A DNA stretch of 64,000 nt from Chitinophaga sp. SYP-B3965 (GCF_009647655.1 NZ_WJFD01000001.1:868001-932000); one strand, 5' to 3'. Shown: positions 9,286-19,237, counted from the stretch's first letter. A program made the numbers and translations. Notes: generated from the sequence alone by a model not told the origin.

Positions 9286-10923
9286 ATGAAAAAAATACTA
9301 CTCTTTTGTGTGTTAGCCATCTGCTATACAGCAGCTTTTTCCCAGTTCAAAACCATTGCAGAAGGCCCTGTTTTTGAAGAGCCGGAAGAAGGGATGGCCC
9401 GGATCCTGCAACTGAAGAACGGGAATACCATGTTTGTGATGATCTCAGGCAACCGTGGAATAGACCTTAGGATCTATGATGCTAAACACAAGCCCAAAAC
9501 AGCCAAACACCTCACGCCTAAATTCGGGAAACTGAAGAACCCTTCCATTGAAGCGATCTTTGAATTAAATGGCAACGCTGTATTCCTGATCGGTGAATGG
9601 GAGAGTAAAACGCCTGTATTACACCGCCTGATCGTAGATGGCACTACCGGTGCTATGAAGAAAGATGAAAAGATTGCGGAATTAATACACATGGACGTGA
9701 AAAACAGGTTTGCCACGGGATCTGGCGTGCCCATGCCTGGCTTCTATGTAAAGAAGGATCCATTCACAGATAACTATGCCGTGGTCTTATTCAATACACT
9801 TGTGTCAGACAGGAATCAGCGGATCGAAGTGATCCTCTATGGCCCGGAACACCAGGAATTAAGCCGCGCCTTCTACAAGTCTCCGGAGGATAAATACAAG
9901 TACATGGAGTACATAGATATGGCCATTGTAGACGCTAAAACAGTGCATATACTGGCAAATGCCTATAATACGCCTTCCAGCGGCGGAAAAGAAAATGTGC
10001 TCTTATTAGGCACACTCGAAAAAGGTGCCGGTGCCGTGAACATGTATGAACTGGATTTTGCGCATGACAAGGAAATAGATAAGGGTGTACTTAAATATAA
10101 TCCCGTTACAAAGAAGCTGATCATGATGGCCTATGTGGCAGAATCTGATAAGCGGAATGCGAAAAAATTCACTACCCTGGCTTTAATTGATCCTGTACAG
10201 AAAAAAGTGGATAAGGTAAGCACTGTGTATCCGGATAAGGCCAATGAAAAAAGTCAGGAGCTGTTTGGGAAAAGGAATAAGTATGAGGGGAAACCGCAGA
10301 ACTTCTATGTAAATCCCGATGGCACTTTTTCCGTGATATATGAAGAAGAAGAGAAAGTGGATGTTACTTTTGCTGCTGGTGGACCGAATGCAACGGGTTA
10401 TGGGACTACGAGCCGCCCGGCAGGCGCCCAGTACACGGAGCTGAATCACGTAGCGGTATCTACTTTTGACGAGAAGGGCAAAGAGATCAACAGCTACTTC
10501 GTACCTAAAAAGCATTTCCTGTTTTCATATGCTCCCCGGGCGTTCTATCATGCAGAACAGGATGGTACTGCTGCGAAATTATCCAAGGGAGATCAGTTCA
10601 AATCCTTTGCCTTTGTGAATGGGAAAGATAAGATCTATGTATTGTTCAATGACGTGGAAGAAAATGAAAAACGTGTCCTGAAAGGTAAGATCACCACTAT
10701 CAAAGGTGTGAGTGAGTGTGATGGTTTTTATTATACGCTGGAAGGAAGTAATGTACTGCCGTCAAGAGAATTCCTTTTCGGTAAGCCAGACAGAGGCCGT
10801 GATCACAACCTCGTATTATTTGCCGTTTCTGATTACGACAGGGAGAAGAATGTGTACGTTACTTTGAAGTTGAATATTGATGGCAGGCAGAAGGGGGTTC
10901 AGTTGGTATGGATGGAGCCTTAG
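9286..10923 (+). CDS. secreted protein of unknown function
   Basis: 545 residues. The frame extends upstream into the terpene synthase gene, but the ATG at 9286 is chosen because it begins a clean signal peptide (MKKILLFCVLAICYTAAFSQ) with likely cleavage before QFKTIAEGP. The mature part is beta-rich with many short hydrophilic turns, suggestive of a propeller-like or repeated-strand fold, but no family is recognised. Codon use matches its neighbours. It appears to be a single-gene unit between two terminator or repeat regions. Confidence 0.8.
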   Translation: MKKILLFCVLAICYTAAFSQFKTIAEGPVFEEPEEGMARILQLKNGNTMFVMISGNRGIDLRIYDAKHKPKTAKHLTPKFGKLKNPSIEAIFELNGNAVFLIGEWESKTPVLHRLIVDGTTGAMKKDEKIAELIHMDVKNRFATGSGVPMPGFYVKKDPFTDNYAVVLFNTLVSDRNQRIEVILYGPEHQELSRAFYKSPEDKYKYMEYIDMAIVDAKTVHILANAYNTPSSGGKENVLLLGTLEKGAGAVNMYELDFAHDKEIDKGVLKYNPVTKKLIMMAYVAESDKRNAKKFTTLALIDPVQKKVDKVSTVYPDKANEKSQELFGKRNKYEGKPQNFYVNPDGTFSVIYEEEEKVDVTFAAGGPNATGYGTTSRPAGAQYTELNHVAVSTFDEKGKEINSYFVPKKHFLFSYAPRAFYHAEQDGTAAKLSKGDQFKSFAFVNGKDKIYVLFNDVEENEKRVLKGKITTIKGVSECDGFYYTLEGSNVLPSREFLFGKPDRGRDHNLVLFAVSDYDREKNVYVTLKLNIDGRQKGVQLVWMEP

Positions 10924-10947
10924 TGTAGAGAATTATCCCCATAAGCG

Positions 10948-11082
10948 TTTGCCGCGCAACAAAGGGCGGTGGTTTTTTTATTTTTTGAGGACAGTTTTTT
11001 AGCAAAGAGTAAGGTTTTTTTTCTTTTCAGAAGGGTTTACCCCTAAAAATAAAAAAGAATCCGCCCTTTGTTGCGCGGCAAA
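10948..11082. repeat. perfect 22-bp inverted repeat with 91-bp T-rich centre
   Basis: Arm 1 (10948-10969) begins TTTGCCGCGCAACAAAG and arm 2 (11061-11082) is its exact reverse complement. The 91 bases between them are very T-rich on the plus strand, with several runs of six or more T, and contain no reading frame. GC-rich arms framing a T-rich core look like a small non-autonomous element or a bidirectional transcription stop; no target-site duplication is obvious. Confidence 0.8.
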
Positions 11083-11134
11083 GTTTCTACCGGCACGAAA
11101 TATGTTCTGCTATTGTTGTATCAAACACTGTAGT

Positions 11135-11302
11135 ATGAAAAACTATGCATATTTCCTGTTGGCGATCTTAGCCGTTTCATTGAGTAGTTGCGAAGTAATA
11201 GGTGGTATCTTTAAAGCAGGTGTGTGGGTGGGTATACTGGCCGTTGCTGCAGTGGCCGGATTAATCATTTTTCTTTTTACCCGCGGTCGCGGTAAGGAAT
11301 AA
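11135..11302 (+). CDS. small membrane lipoprotein
   Basis: A 55-residue protein starting at the ATG at 11135, with a lipobox (AVSLSSCEV, Cys19) and one membrane segment near the C-terminus (VGILAVAAVAGLIIFLF) ending in a basic tail. Short proteins with this SSCEVIGGIFKAG pattern are common in Bacteroidota, and some are labelled phosphatidate cytidylyltransferase in databases, which the size makes untenable. Role unknown. The in-frame start 33 bp upstream adds a Cys-rich stretch unlike a signal peptide and is not favoured. Confidence 0.75.
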   Translation: MKNYAYFLLAILAVSLSSCEVIGGIFKAGVWVGILAVAAVAGLIIFLFTRGRGKE

Positions 11303-11336
11303 AAAAGGCGGGCTGTTATAGCCCGCCTTTTTTTTA
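11301..11336. terminator. bidirectional terminator
   Basis: Stem AAAAGGCGGGC / GCCCGCCTTTT with a 6-base loop, flanked by A on the left and T on the right, so it can end transcription from both the small lipoprotein gene (plus) and the lipoprotein gene on the minus strand. Confidence 0.85.
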
Positions 11337-11945
11337 TTTTACTTTCTTCAGTTTCATTGAGAATGTTCCAATATCTGTTTGCGTGACCCGCATACCCTGT
11401 TGTAAAGTGGTTGTCTTACTATAATACCCCTGGTACAATATCAGTGTATCTCCTGAAAAGGCGTATTTGGCGCGTGATTCCGGAGAGGCGGGTCCAGTGC
11501 CGCCACCACCGGGAATGCTCACGATACCGCCTGTAAAGATCAGGGAATCCGCACCCAGTAGTCTGTAAGGCGCAATGCTGTTCAGCGGGGGAATGGAGAA
11601 CTGGAAAGGCATTTCAATCTCCTCATCCAGGATGCCGTTATAATAATAGAAACCTTTAATAGTAGTGTCTATGCTGTAGCCCATGCCGGTAGTGGTGAAT
11701 TTACCTGCATCGATCACCACCGTGCCCACATTATTTTTGGTGATGTAATCACTGATGGTCACTGTTTTTACAGATTCTGCTCCATCCACGGCTTCTAATG
11801 TACCATTGGTATGTGCCTGCATGGACAGGAAAATATAATTCCCCTGCAGTTGACCAGAACCGGGGTTATCTATAATTTCAAGACTTTCTTCTTTCGTACA
11901 GGAGGCAAAGAGTACTGCCAGTAAAAGCATGCTGCGAACCTTCAT
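11334..11945 (-). CDS. hypothetical lipoprotein
   Basis: 203 residues from the ATG at 11945, which starts a lipoprotein signal (MKVRSMLLLAVLFASCTKEE, lipid-accepting Cys16). The frame runs further upstream into the kinase gene, but that part is not signal-like. The mature protein is beta-rich and contains a Gly-rich stretch (SIPGGGGTGPASPE). No family recognised. It starts 47 bp after the stop of the histidine kinase on the same strand and could be the last gene of the efflux/two-component operon. Confidence 0.75.
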   Translation of the reverse strand: MKVRSMLLLAVLFASCTKEESLEIIDNPGSGQLQGNYIFLSMQAHTNGTLEAVDGAESVKTVTISDYITKNNVGTVVIDAGKFTTTGMGYSIDTTIKGFYYYNGILDEEIEMPFQFSIPPLNSIAPYRLLGADSLIFTGGIVSIPGGGGTGPASPESRAKYAFSGDTLILYQGYYSKTTTLQQGMRVTQTDIGTFSMKLKKVK

Positions 11946-11992
11946 AAGTATTCGGGTTTGGGTATTTAATGCTGCAAGATAATATTTAAAAT

Positions 11993-13267
11993 CTAAAACC
12001 TGATCTGGAACTGTGTATCCCTTTCCCCTATTGTCTTTAAGGAAAATTCCCATCCGTGGTTCATCAGTATCTCCCGCACCAGCGTGAGTCCAATACCCTG
12101 GCCATCTCTTTTGGTGCTGTAAAAAGGAGAGAAGATATGCTCTGCATCCGCTGCCGCAATGCCTTTGCCCGTGTCAGCAATGATCAGTTGCTGCTGATCT
12201 GTGGTAAAGGTAATGGCGCCGGTATTTTCTATGGATTCAATACTGTTCTTAACGATGTTGATGATGGCCTGCTCCATCTGCTGCTCATCCGCCATCAAGA
12301 TAAAGGTACCAGGCTTCAAAGCCAGATGAAGCTGTATACCGCGCTCTGCCGCTTTCATTTCCATTAAACGTTTAACCGAGCCGATCAGTTGATGCAGGTC
12401 TATCCGTTTCTTATCCGGCTCCGGTAATTTTACCAGTTCTGCAAAGTTGCGCATGAATACATTGAGGTTCTGGTTGCGGTCTATAGCCACTTCCAGGGCA
12501 TCCCGTAATACCTGGTGTTCAGGGGCTGTCCATAAAGGGTGCACCTTTAAGGTGGATTGAATGATGGAATTAACAGGGCCGATGGTATTGTTCACTTCAT
12601 GCGCCATCATGCGGATCACTTTTTCATATACTTTCTTTTCTGCTGCCAGTATCTCTACCGTTAGTTCTTCTATCATCACAAAGTGCCGGGGAAAACCACG
12701 GTCTATGAAATGTGATTTCTGTAGTTTGTAAGTAGCAATGCCCGTAAGGGAAATGGTGCGGTTTTCTCCTGAACGCAATTGCAGCACGTGCCGGAAGATA
12801 GGGTGGGAGCGGGCATCCGCTAAGTGTTCAATGCCCAGTAATTGCAGGGCCTTTGGATTCACCTGTTGAATTTCATCATCATAGTCCAGGATGATAATGC
12901 CGGTGGGGGAAGTATGGATCAGTTTCTCCAGGAAGAAGTGTTGTTGCTCCTGCCTGATCCTTTCTGTTTTTAACTGCTCCATCATGTGATTGAACACATG
13001 GATCAGCTGGTCCATTTCATACTTGCCCGTGAGCGGGAACTTTACCGAAAAATCTTTTTCCTTGATAACGTCTACGCCCTGCATCAGTGTTTTGAGGGGT
13101 TGCAGCAATTGCCGGTATAAACTCCAGGCTATCCAGATAGACAGCAGGATGAAGACTTCGGAAGCAATGAAGAGGATCTTGTTCTCTCTGAATATAAAGT
13201 AACTCAGCACCAGGGCTATCAGGTGCAGGATCACAACAAACAGGATGTATTTAGTCCGAAGTTTCAT
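11993..13267 (-). CDS. NtrY/AtoS-like sensor histidine kinase
   Basis: 424 residues. Two membrane helices near the N-terminus are followed by a HAMP-like segment (LLQPLKTLMQGVDVIKEKDFSVKF), a PAS-like domain (LIHTSPTGIIILDYDDEIQQVN) and a kinase core with phospho-acceptor His223 in MMAHEVNN, N box (IINIVKNSIESI), G1 (IADTGKGI) and G2 (GQGIGLTL). The periplasmic part is almost absent. The ATG at 13267 (MKLRTKYILF) overlaps the upstream response-regulator gene by 17 bp, so the two are cognate partners. This kinase type feeds sigma-54-dependent activators. Confidence 0.92.
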   Translation of the reverse strand: MKLRTKYILFVVILHLIALVLSYFIFRENKILFIASEVFILLSIWIAWSLYRQLLQPLKTLMQGVDVIKEKDFSVKFPLTGKYEMDQLIHVFNHMMEQLKTERIRQEQQHFFLEKLIHTSPTGIIILDYDDEIQQVNPKALQLLGIEHLADARSHPIFRHVLQLRSGENRTISLTGIATYKLQKSHFIDRGFPRHFVMIEELTVEILAAEKKVYEKVIRMMAHEVNNTIGPVNSIIQSTLKVHPLWTAPEHQVLRDALEVAIDRNQNLNVFMRNFAELVKLPEPDKKRIDLHQLIGSVKRLMEMKAAERGIQLHLALKPGTFILMADEQQMEQAIINIVKNSIESIENTGAITFTTDQQQLIIADTGKGIAAADAEHIFSPFYSTKRDGQGIGLTLVREILMNHGWEFSLKTIGERDTQFQIRF

Positions 13268-14624
13268 CGTATGGAATATTGTATTTCTCCAATCGCCTGT
13301 AAAGGGCACTCCGGGTAAGGCCCAGTGATCCCGCTGCTTTGGAGATCCTGTTATGATGGAATAACATCGCTTTTTTGATCATCTCCACTTCCAGCTCTTC
13401 TAACGTGATAGCACCTACGCCCGGCAATTGGAGGTTCCCGCTTTTAACAGGAGACAGTTCCAGTTGTGAACGGAAATCATCTGTCTGCAACAGGTCTGCT
13501 CTGCTCACCAATATGGCTCTTTCCACCAGGTTCTTCAATTGCCGGATATTACCGGGCAGGGGTAATTGCTGCAGCCACTTCATGGCTTCCGGCGTTACCT
13601 GCAGGTTGGGGCGGTTGTAGATCTCCCGCAGGTTCCTGATAAAGCTTTTTACCAGCAGGGGGATATCTTTTGGGCGTTCCCTTAATGCAGGCAATTGTAT
13701 CGTGATCAGGTTAATGCGATAAAGCAGGTCTTCCCGGAAGTTGCCGGCTGCCACCATGTCTGCGAGGTTTTTGTTGGTAGCACACACCACGCGCACATCC
13801 ACTGTTTTGGTACGGCTGCTGCCTAATACTTCATAGGTCCTGTCCTGCAATACCCTTAGTAATTTCACCTGGCTGCCGGGGTCCAGATCGCCGATCTCAT
13901 CCAGGAAGATGGTGCCTTTATGGGCCATTTCAAAACGGCCGGTACGGTCGTACCGTGCATCAGTAAAAGCGCCGCGCACATGGCCGAACATTTCACTTTC
14001 GAAGAGTGTGGTGGAAATGCCGCCGAGGTTTACTTTGATGAAAGGTTTGTTCCTGCGAAGGCTGTTCTGGTGAACAGCTTCCGCGATCAGTTCCTTGCCT
14101 GTACCGCTTTCGCCCATGATGAGGATGGATGCATCAGTGCCGGCTACCCGGCCGATGGTTTCCAGGATCCGCAGCATGGCGGGGTCTTCTCCTACGATAT
14201 GACTGAAATCGTATAGTGTATCCAGTTGTTTCCGGGTATGATCACCGGCTTTTTTATCCTGCAGGTCCAGTAATGTTTTTACGGATTGAAGGAGGTTTTC
14301 GTTATCCCAGGGTTTATTGATGAAGTCGTTTGCACCCAGCTTCATGCCCTGCACCGCCAGTTCAATACTTCCCCAGCCGGTGATCAGGATCACGGGGATG
14401 GAAGCATCGTGTTGTTTGATCTCCTTTAGCAAAGCCATACCTTCCTTACCGGAAGTACCCAGTGAAAAGTTCAGGTCCAGCAGGATGAGGGAAGGTCTGT
14501 TACTTTTGATCGTTTCCAGTGCCTCCTCCGGTGTGGCTGCTCCGGCCGCTTTATAACCTTCCTGTTGCAGGATCAGTAAAAGAGAGGCCCTCACTGCTAT
14601 ATCATCGTCAATGATCAATATCAT
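13251..14624 (-). CDS. NtrC-family sigma-54-dependent response regulator
   Basis: 457 residues from the ATG at 14624. A receiver domain (IIDDD, phospho-acceptor Asp50 in LILLDLNFS, Lys in INKPWD) is followed by an AAA+ sigma-54 interaction domain with Walker A GESGTGKE, then a Fis-type helix-turn-helix (ISKAAGSLGLTRSALYRRLEKY). The sigma-54 contact loop reads GAFTDA instead of the textbook GAFTGA. It lies 22 bp after the second permease gene of an efflux system and overlaps the kinase gene, so it probably activates its own operon in response to envelope or drug stress. Confidence 0.93.
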   Translation of the reverse strand: MILIIDDDIAVRASLLLILQQEGYKAAGAATPEEALETIKSNRPSLILLDLNFSLGTSGKEGMALLKEIKQHDASIPVILITGWGSIELAVQGMKLGANDFINKPWDNENLLQSVKTLLDLQDKKAGDHTRKQLDTLYDFSHIVGEDPAMLRILETIGRVAGTDASILIMGESGTGKELIAEAVHQNSLRRNKPFIKVNLGGISTTLFESEMFGHVRGAFTDARYDRTGRFEMAHKGTIFLDEIGDLDPGSQVKLLRVLQDRTYEVLGSSRTKTVDVRVVCATNKNLADMVAAGNFREDLLYRINLITIQLPALRERPKDIPLLVKSFIRNLREIYNRPNLQVTPEAMKWLQQLPLPGNIRQLKNLVERAILVSRADLLQTDDFRSQLELSPVKSGNLQLPGVGAITLEELEVEMIKKAMLFHHNRISKAAGSLGLTRSALYRRLEKYNIPYDETSD

Positions 14625-14646
14625 AGTGTCGTAAAAATAGGATTTA

Positions 14647-15825
14647 TTAATCTTCATGAAGCGCAACTGCCGGTAAAATGTTGGAAGCCTGCTTGCCGGG
14701 GTAGATAGCACAGATGATCACCAGCCCGTAAATGAAGAGGATGGACAACACAAGGGCTGTAAGATACACACCTGCCGGCAGGTCAAATATATTGAGCAAA
14801 GGGAATTGGATCGCAAAGAAAGAGCCTAATAACAGGGATAAACTAGCGAGCACCAGTGTTTCGCTCACGATCTGCAGCACGATGTTATTCCCGCTGGCGC
14901 CAATGGCCCTTCTTAGCCCTATTTCCGCCTTGCGCCGGCTGATGTTATACCAGAGCACCCCAAACAAGCCAAGCGCCACATTTACGATCAGGAAGCCCGC
15001 TACGATGAGCAAAATGATCATGGGTACGAGGGTGATGCTGTTCTTGGCAATGCGTTTTTTGGTGAGGTGTTCGATCTCCACATTGGCGGTGGGCATTATA
15101 CCCGTGAGCACTTTATTCAGTTTGCTTTCAAAAGCGGCGCCGGCTTCCGGGCGTATGGCCACCAGCATCCTGCCTGTACTGGCATAGGAATTCCTTTCCA
15201 CACGTTTGTAATGAGAGTATTGCGGCGCTACATAATCCCCTTTATCTTTCAGGTCCTGCACAACACCTATGATCACCACCTGTTTGCCCTCTATCTCAAA
15301 GCGTTGGCCAATGGCATTTTTATTTCCATACGCTTTTTCTTTCAGGGTGGCATTGATCACAATGGGTTTGTCTTTAGCCCCGTCATCCAGTTTGGAGAAC
15401 CAGCGTCCGGACAGCATATGCAATTGCACCAGCCTGGCATAATCATCATCCATCTGGTAAGTGTTTGCCATTATCTGCACATTATTGACGGTAGTACTGT
15501 TGTTACTGTTATTGGCAGAAAAGGGGCTGTTGCTGCCTACATAACTCACGGCGCGTACTTCCGGCAGCGCTTCAACCGTTCTTTTCAGCGATTCGTAATA
15601 CATGGCGAGGGTATCTTCGTTTTTTGTATCCAGCCTGTTATTGGAATAAGACACGGTCCACACGTTCTCATATACAAAACCCATCGGGCGTTTATAATTG
15701 GTATAGTAATACACCAGTAAAGTAAATACGGCAAACATCACCATGAACGAAACCAGCATCTCCACAATTAAGAGGAAGTTCTGTTTCTTTTTATTCCATA
15801 TCAGTTTAAAGAGGTGCCTGATCAT
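14647..15825 (-). CDS. ABC transporter permease, MacB/FtsX type (second subunit)
   Basis: 392 residues from the ATG at 15825 (MIRHLFKLIWNKKKQN). One N-terminal membrane helix, a large periplasmic MacB-like domain (about residues 45-250), then three C-terminal helices including the conserved SRRKAEIGLRRAIGAS coupling motif typical of FtsX-like permeases. The preceding permease is similar in plan but distinct in sequence, so the transporter is probably a heterodimer. It starts 14 bp after that gene stops. Confidence 0.9.
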   Translation of the reverse strand: MIRHLFKLIWNKKKQNFLLIVEMLVSFMVMFAVFTLLVYYYTNYKRPMGFVYENVWTVSYSNNRLDTKNEDTLAMYYESLKRTVEALPEVRAVSYVGSNSPFSANNSNNSTTVNNVQIMANTYQMDDDYARLVQLHMLSGRWFSKLDDGAKDKPIVINATLKEKAYGNKNAIGQRFEIEGKQVVIIGVVQDLKDKGDYVAPQYSHYKRVERNSYASTGRMLVAIRPEAGAAFESKLNKVLTGIMPTANVEIEHLTKKRIAKNSITLVPMIILLIVAGFLIVNVALGLFGVLWYNISRRKAEIGLRRAIGASGNNIVLQIVSETLVLASLSLLLGSFFAIQFPLLNIFDLPAGVYLTALVLSILFIYGLVIICAIYPGKQASNILPAVALHED

Positions 15826-15839
15826 AAAATGCGTTTTAA

Positions 15840-17081
15840 TTAGTTTGATTTCAATGCGGTGACCACCTGCAACCTGGACATGCGCCACGCAGGATATACG
15901 CCGGATAACAGGCCAAAGAACAAACAGGCACCAAGGGTAGCCAGCAGTACTTTGTAGTTGATCGCTAAGACGGCATCAGGTATCAGCTGACTGTTGTTGA
16001 ACAGCCAGAGTACAATAACAGATAATGCCACACCAATAATCCCGCCCAGCAAAGTGAGGATCAGGTTCTCTACAATGAACTGAATGGCCAGTGTGCCGGA
16101 GGATGCGCCAAAAGCTTTTCTGACAGCTATTTCAGAAGACCGTTCCATGATGCGGCTGCTATTGATATTAACGAGGTTGATAGTAGGCAGCAACATGAAC
16201 AGGAACAATACCAGGCCAACGATCAGCAAGAATTTAGTAACGCCTGTACTGGATTCATCACCCAGGAACACACGCGTAAACCCTGCAAGGTAAGTGTCCG
16301 CAAACCCGGTGATCTTGTTATAACCCATGGTAGAATCCAGTGGGATCCTTTTGATCATCTGCTGATATTCCTGCTGCATGGCAGGCAGATCGTCTTTAGA
16401 ACGGGCCAGCAGGATACCCATGAATTTCCCCTGAAACCCTGTGCTCTTAATGTTATCTTTTGACAGCGTATAGGGCAGGTAGATATCTGCGTATGAATAG
16501 ATCATGGTGACCGGCACATTATTTACCACACCTATTACACGGTATTGTTCATTGTCTGTTTCCAGGAATTTACCCACTACGGAAGGCACATCGCCAAAGT
16601 ATTGTTTTTTTGTTTCTTCAGAGATCACCGTTACCTTCTCTGCATTATTGATCTGCTGCGGTGTATAAGGTTTTCCTTCCAGGAATTTGTATTCTTCCAC
16701 TGCCCAGTAAGCAGCATTGGTATGTTTGATGTTGATGACGAGTTTCTTATTATTGATATAGGTATTGGTGGGCATAAACATACTGAAGATGGCCACTTTC
16801 TCCGGCGTTTTCATGCTGCCCACATAATGGTCCATGTAGTAGAAGCTGGTGGGGCCCGTTTGCCTGGAACTCTTAGTGGTATGTTCCAGCCGCAGCATAT
16901 TCACATAGAGGGAACGATCTCTTTTGGTTTCAGGTGCTGCGGCACTGAACAGGAAGTCCATAAAGGCGGTGAGCACAATGATGATGGTGAGCGTTATACT
17001 GATGCCGAAGAGACTGATGAAAGTAAAGAACTTCCTTCTTTTCAGCACCGCAATGGCTATTTTGAAATAGTTTGTTAGCAT
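15840..17081 (-). CDS. ABC transporter permease, MacB/FtsX type (first subunit)
   Basis: 413 residues with the same plan as its neighbour: N-terminal helix, periplasmic domain, three C-terminal helices and the motif ERSSEIAVRKAFGASSG. It works as the membrane half of a MacAB-TolC-like mechanotransmitting efflux pump or lipoprotein extractor, moving substrates from the periplasm rather than across the inner membrane. It begins 18 bp after the ATPase gene. Confidence 0.9.
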   Translation of the reverse strand: MLTNYFKIAIAVLKRRKFFTFISLFGISITLTIIIVLTAFMDFLFSAAAPETKRDRSLYVNMLRLEHTTKSSRQTGPTSFYYMDHYVGSMKTPEKVAIFSMFMPTNTYINNKKLVINIKHTNAAYWAVEEYKFLEGKPYTPQQINNAEKVTVISEETKKQYFGDVPSVVGKFLETDNEQYRVIGVVNNVPVTMIYSYADIYLPYTLSKDNIKSTGFQGKFMGILLARSKDDLPAMQQEYQQMIKRIPLDSTMGYNKITGFADTYLAGFTRVFLGDESSTGVTKFLLIVGLVLFLFMLLPTINLVNINSSRIMERSSEIAVRKAFGASSGTLAIQFIVENLILTLLGGIIGVALSVIVLWLFNNSQLIPDAVLAINYKVLLATLGACLFFGLLSGVYPAWRMSRLQVVTALKSN

Positions 17082-17099
17082 AAGGGGAGATGTTAAATA

Positions 17100-17765
17100 T
17101 TATTGAACCTGTGTGCCGTCAAAAAGCCTTACCAAACGGTGTGTTTTCTTCGCCATGTTTTCATCGTGTGTAACCATGATGATGGTAGTGCCTTCTGTTT
17201 TATTCAGATGGATGAGGATGTCCATCACTTCATTACCCATGGCACTATCCAGGTTACCGGTAGGTTCATCTGCGAGGATGATCTCCGGGCGGCCTACAAT
17301 GGCACGCGCAATAGCCACCCTTTGTTTTTGTCCGCCGGAAAGCTGTGAGGGAAAGTGTTTGCTGCGATGGCCCAGGCCTACTTTCTCCAATGCGGTCAAT
17401 GCCAGGTCTTTCCTTTCCTTCGCAGTGGTTTTGCGGTAGAGCAGGGGCAGTTCCACATTGTCCAGTACCCGCAGGTCGTTGATCAGGTGGTAACTTTGAA
17501 AGATGAATCCTATCTTTTTATTCCTGAACTGCGCCAGTTGTTTATCAGACAACTGTTGTGTGGTACTGTCTGATATGCTGATCTCCCCGCGGGTAGGTTC
17601 ATCCAGCAGGCCCATGATGTTGAGCAGCGTACTTTTACCACAGCCGGAAGGGCCCATAATAGAGAGGAATTCCCCTTTGGCAATATCCAGGCTGATGCGG
17701 TTCAGCGCCTGTGTTTCCACCGTGTCTGTACGGTAAACTTTTTCAATATTCTGTAAGCGGATCAT
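17100..17765 (-). CDS. ABC transporter ATP-binding protein, MacB/LolD type
   Basis: 221 residues. Walker [10 protein letters not shown] (residues 39-47), Q-loop (FQSYHLI), signature LSGGQKQR, Walker [13 protein letters not shown] and the switch His in MVTHDE are all intact. Length and the sequence around [14 protein letters not shown] fit the MacB/LolD subfamily. It supplies ATP hydrolysis to the two adjacent FtsX-like permeases. Confidence 0.94.
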   Translation of the reverse strand: MIRLQNIEKVYRTDTVETQALNRISLDIAKGEFLSIMGPSGCGKSTLLNIMGLLDEPTRGEISISDSTTQQLSDKQLAQFRNKKIGFIFQSYHLINDLRVLDNVELPLLYRKTTAKERKDLALTALEKVGLGHRSKHFPSQLSGGQKQRVAIARAIVGRPEIILADEPTGNLDSAMGNEVMDILIHLNKTEGTTIIMVTHDENMAKKTHRLVRLFDGTQVQ

Positions 17766-17776
17766 AATGCGTTTTT

Positions 17777-19237
17777 TTAATTATAATTGATCTTTTCGTT
17801 CTTTTCAAAATCGTATAGGGATAAATAGCGCAGCTCATAATAGGCGCCCCAGAAATCGCGCAGCGCCACTACGTAATCCCTTTTAGCCTGGTCCTTTTCC
17901 TGGAAGGCAATGCTGAGGTCTGTGATGCTCAGGTTGCCCAATACATAGCGGGTCTGGGCTATCTGGTATTTTTCAGAGGCTATGCTATCCGCATGTGCGC
18001 TCAGGGCTACCTGGTCTTTCATCATATCAAAGAGGGTCACCTGTGTAGTAACGGCCTGGGCGAAACTTTGTTTATCCTGTTCCACCGCATATTCCGTGAA
18101 TTTGAGGTTGGCCTCTGCAGTTTTGGTCCTGGACTTTGATCTTCCCCAGTCTAAGATAGGGATCGCAAATTCCAATGCCACCAGTTGCTGGTTCTGTGGG
18201 GCCGTATATACTTTAGGGATGGTGTTGGCCCTGTTGGCAAAACCCAGGTTAGCGGTTAATGTAGCATTCAACCCATTATCCCCTTTCGCCTGTGCCACAT
18301 CCCTTCTGGCTTCTATTACTTTCCGGATGAAAGCAATGGCGTTGGCATTATTCACATAAGCCTCCGCCAGTACTTTCTCTGCTGTTACTTCCATCGCTAT
18401 GGCGGCAGGAGGAAGTTCCAGTTCTATTTTTCCTTTTTCCTGCAAGCCAATGTAGGAGCGGAGGTTGAGCATGGCTATTTCCATATCCCTTCTCGCTTTA
18501 CCCACTGCTTTCTGCGATTTGAGGTGTTCCAGTTGTAATTGGAGGATCTCGTTCTTGGATATCTTACCCAGGTCAAATTTCTCATCTGCTACGCGCTGGA
18601 TCTGTTGAGTGTTCTTCAGATTGGTTTCCGCGATCTGGAAGTTCACCTGTGCCAGCAGCAGGTCAAAGAAGTACCCGCTCACGGTAACGGCTATCTGCTC
18701 CATGGCTGCAATATAGTTCTGTTTGCTTTCTGAGAACTTGAGCGGCTCTATGCGTTTATCCCACTTCAGTTTATTGAATTGGAACAAAGGCTGTGCGTAC
18801 CCGATGGTATAAGGGATGGCATTGTACAAAGTATTCTTCCTGTCAAAATCATCAAAGCGCTGCAACTCTGTGGCCCCGTAGATCTTACCACCGGTAGGGG
18901 TGATGCTCTGGCTGAAAGCGAGGTTCAAGGAAGAGTTGTTATTGTGCACCGGCTGAAATTCTACGGTTCCGTTGGGTTGCTGTACCTGGTTGAAGGTTTT
19001 CTGATACCCCGGTAAAGTACCGTTTAAGGCCAGTTGTGGCTGGTAATTGGATTTGTAGGTACGCCATTCCCAATAACGGGTTTCTTTTACTGTAACGGCC
19101 TGTTTGGAGGCAATAGAGCTGGCTTTGGCCATACTCACTGCCTGTGCTAAACTGAGCCGGAGGGTATCCTGGCTATGAGCGGTGAAGGGGAGCAGAAATA
19201 CTGGTACAAGTATAAGCGCTATCGTCAATGACTTCAT
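17777..19237 (-). CDS. TolC-family outer membrane efflux protein
   Basis: About 486 residues from the ATG at 19237, which opens a signal peptide (MKSLTIALILVPVFLLPFTAHSQ). The rest is the helical hairpin and beta-strand pattern of TolC/CusC proteins, with long heptad-like helices and the duplicated architecture. A longer start at 19330 overlaps the stop codon of the membrane-fusion gene by one base and might allow translational coupling, but adds 31 residues that spoil the signal peptide. It forms the outer-membrane exit duct of the pump. Confidence 0.9.
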   Translation of the reverse strand: MKSLTIALILVPVFLLPFTAHSQDTLRLSLAQAVSMAKASSIASKQAVTVKETRYWEWRTYKSNYQPQLALNGTLPGYQKTFNQVQQPNGTVEFQPVHNNNSSLNLAFSQSITPTGGKIYGATELQRFDDFDRKNTLYNAIPYTIGYAQPLFQFNKLKWDKRIEPLKFSESKQNYIAAMEQIAVTVSGYFFDLLLAQVNFQIAETNLKNTQQIQRVADEKFDLGKISKNEILQLQLEHLKSQKAVGKARRDMEIAMLNLRSYIGLQEKGKIELELPPAAIAMEVTAEKVLAEAYVNNANAIAFIRKVIEARRDVAQAKGDNGLNATLTANLGFANRANTIPKVYTAPQNQQLVALEFAIPILDWGRSKSRTKTAEANLKFTEYAVEQDKQSFAQAVTTQVTLFDMMKDQVALSAHADSIASEKYQIAQTRYVLGNLSITDLSIAFQEKDQAKRDYVVALRDFWGAYYELRYLSLYDFEKNEKINYN

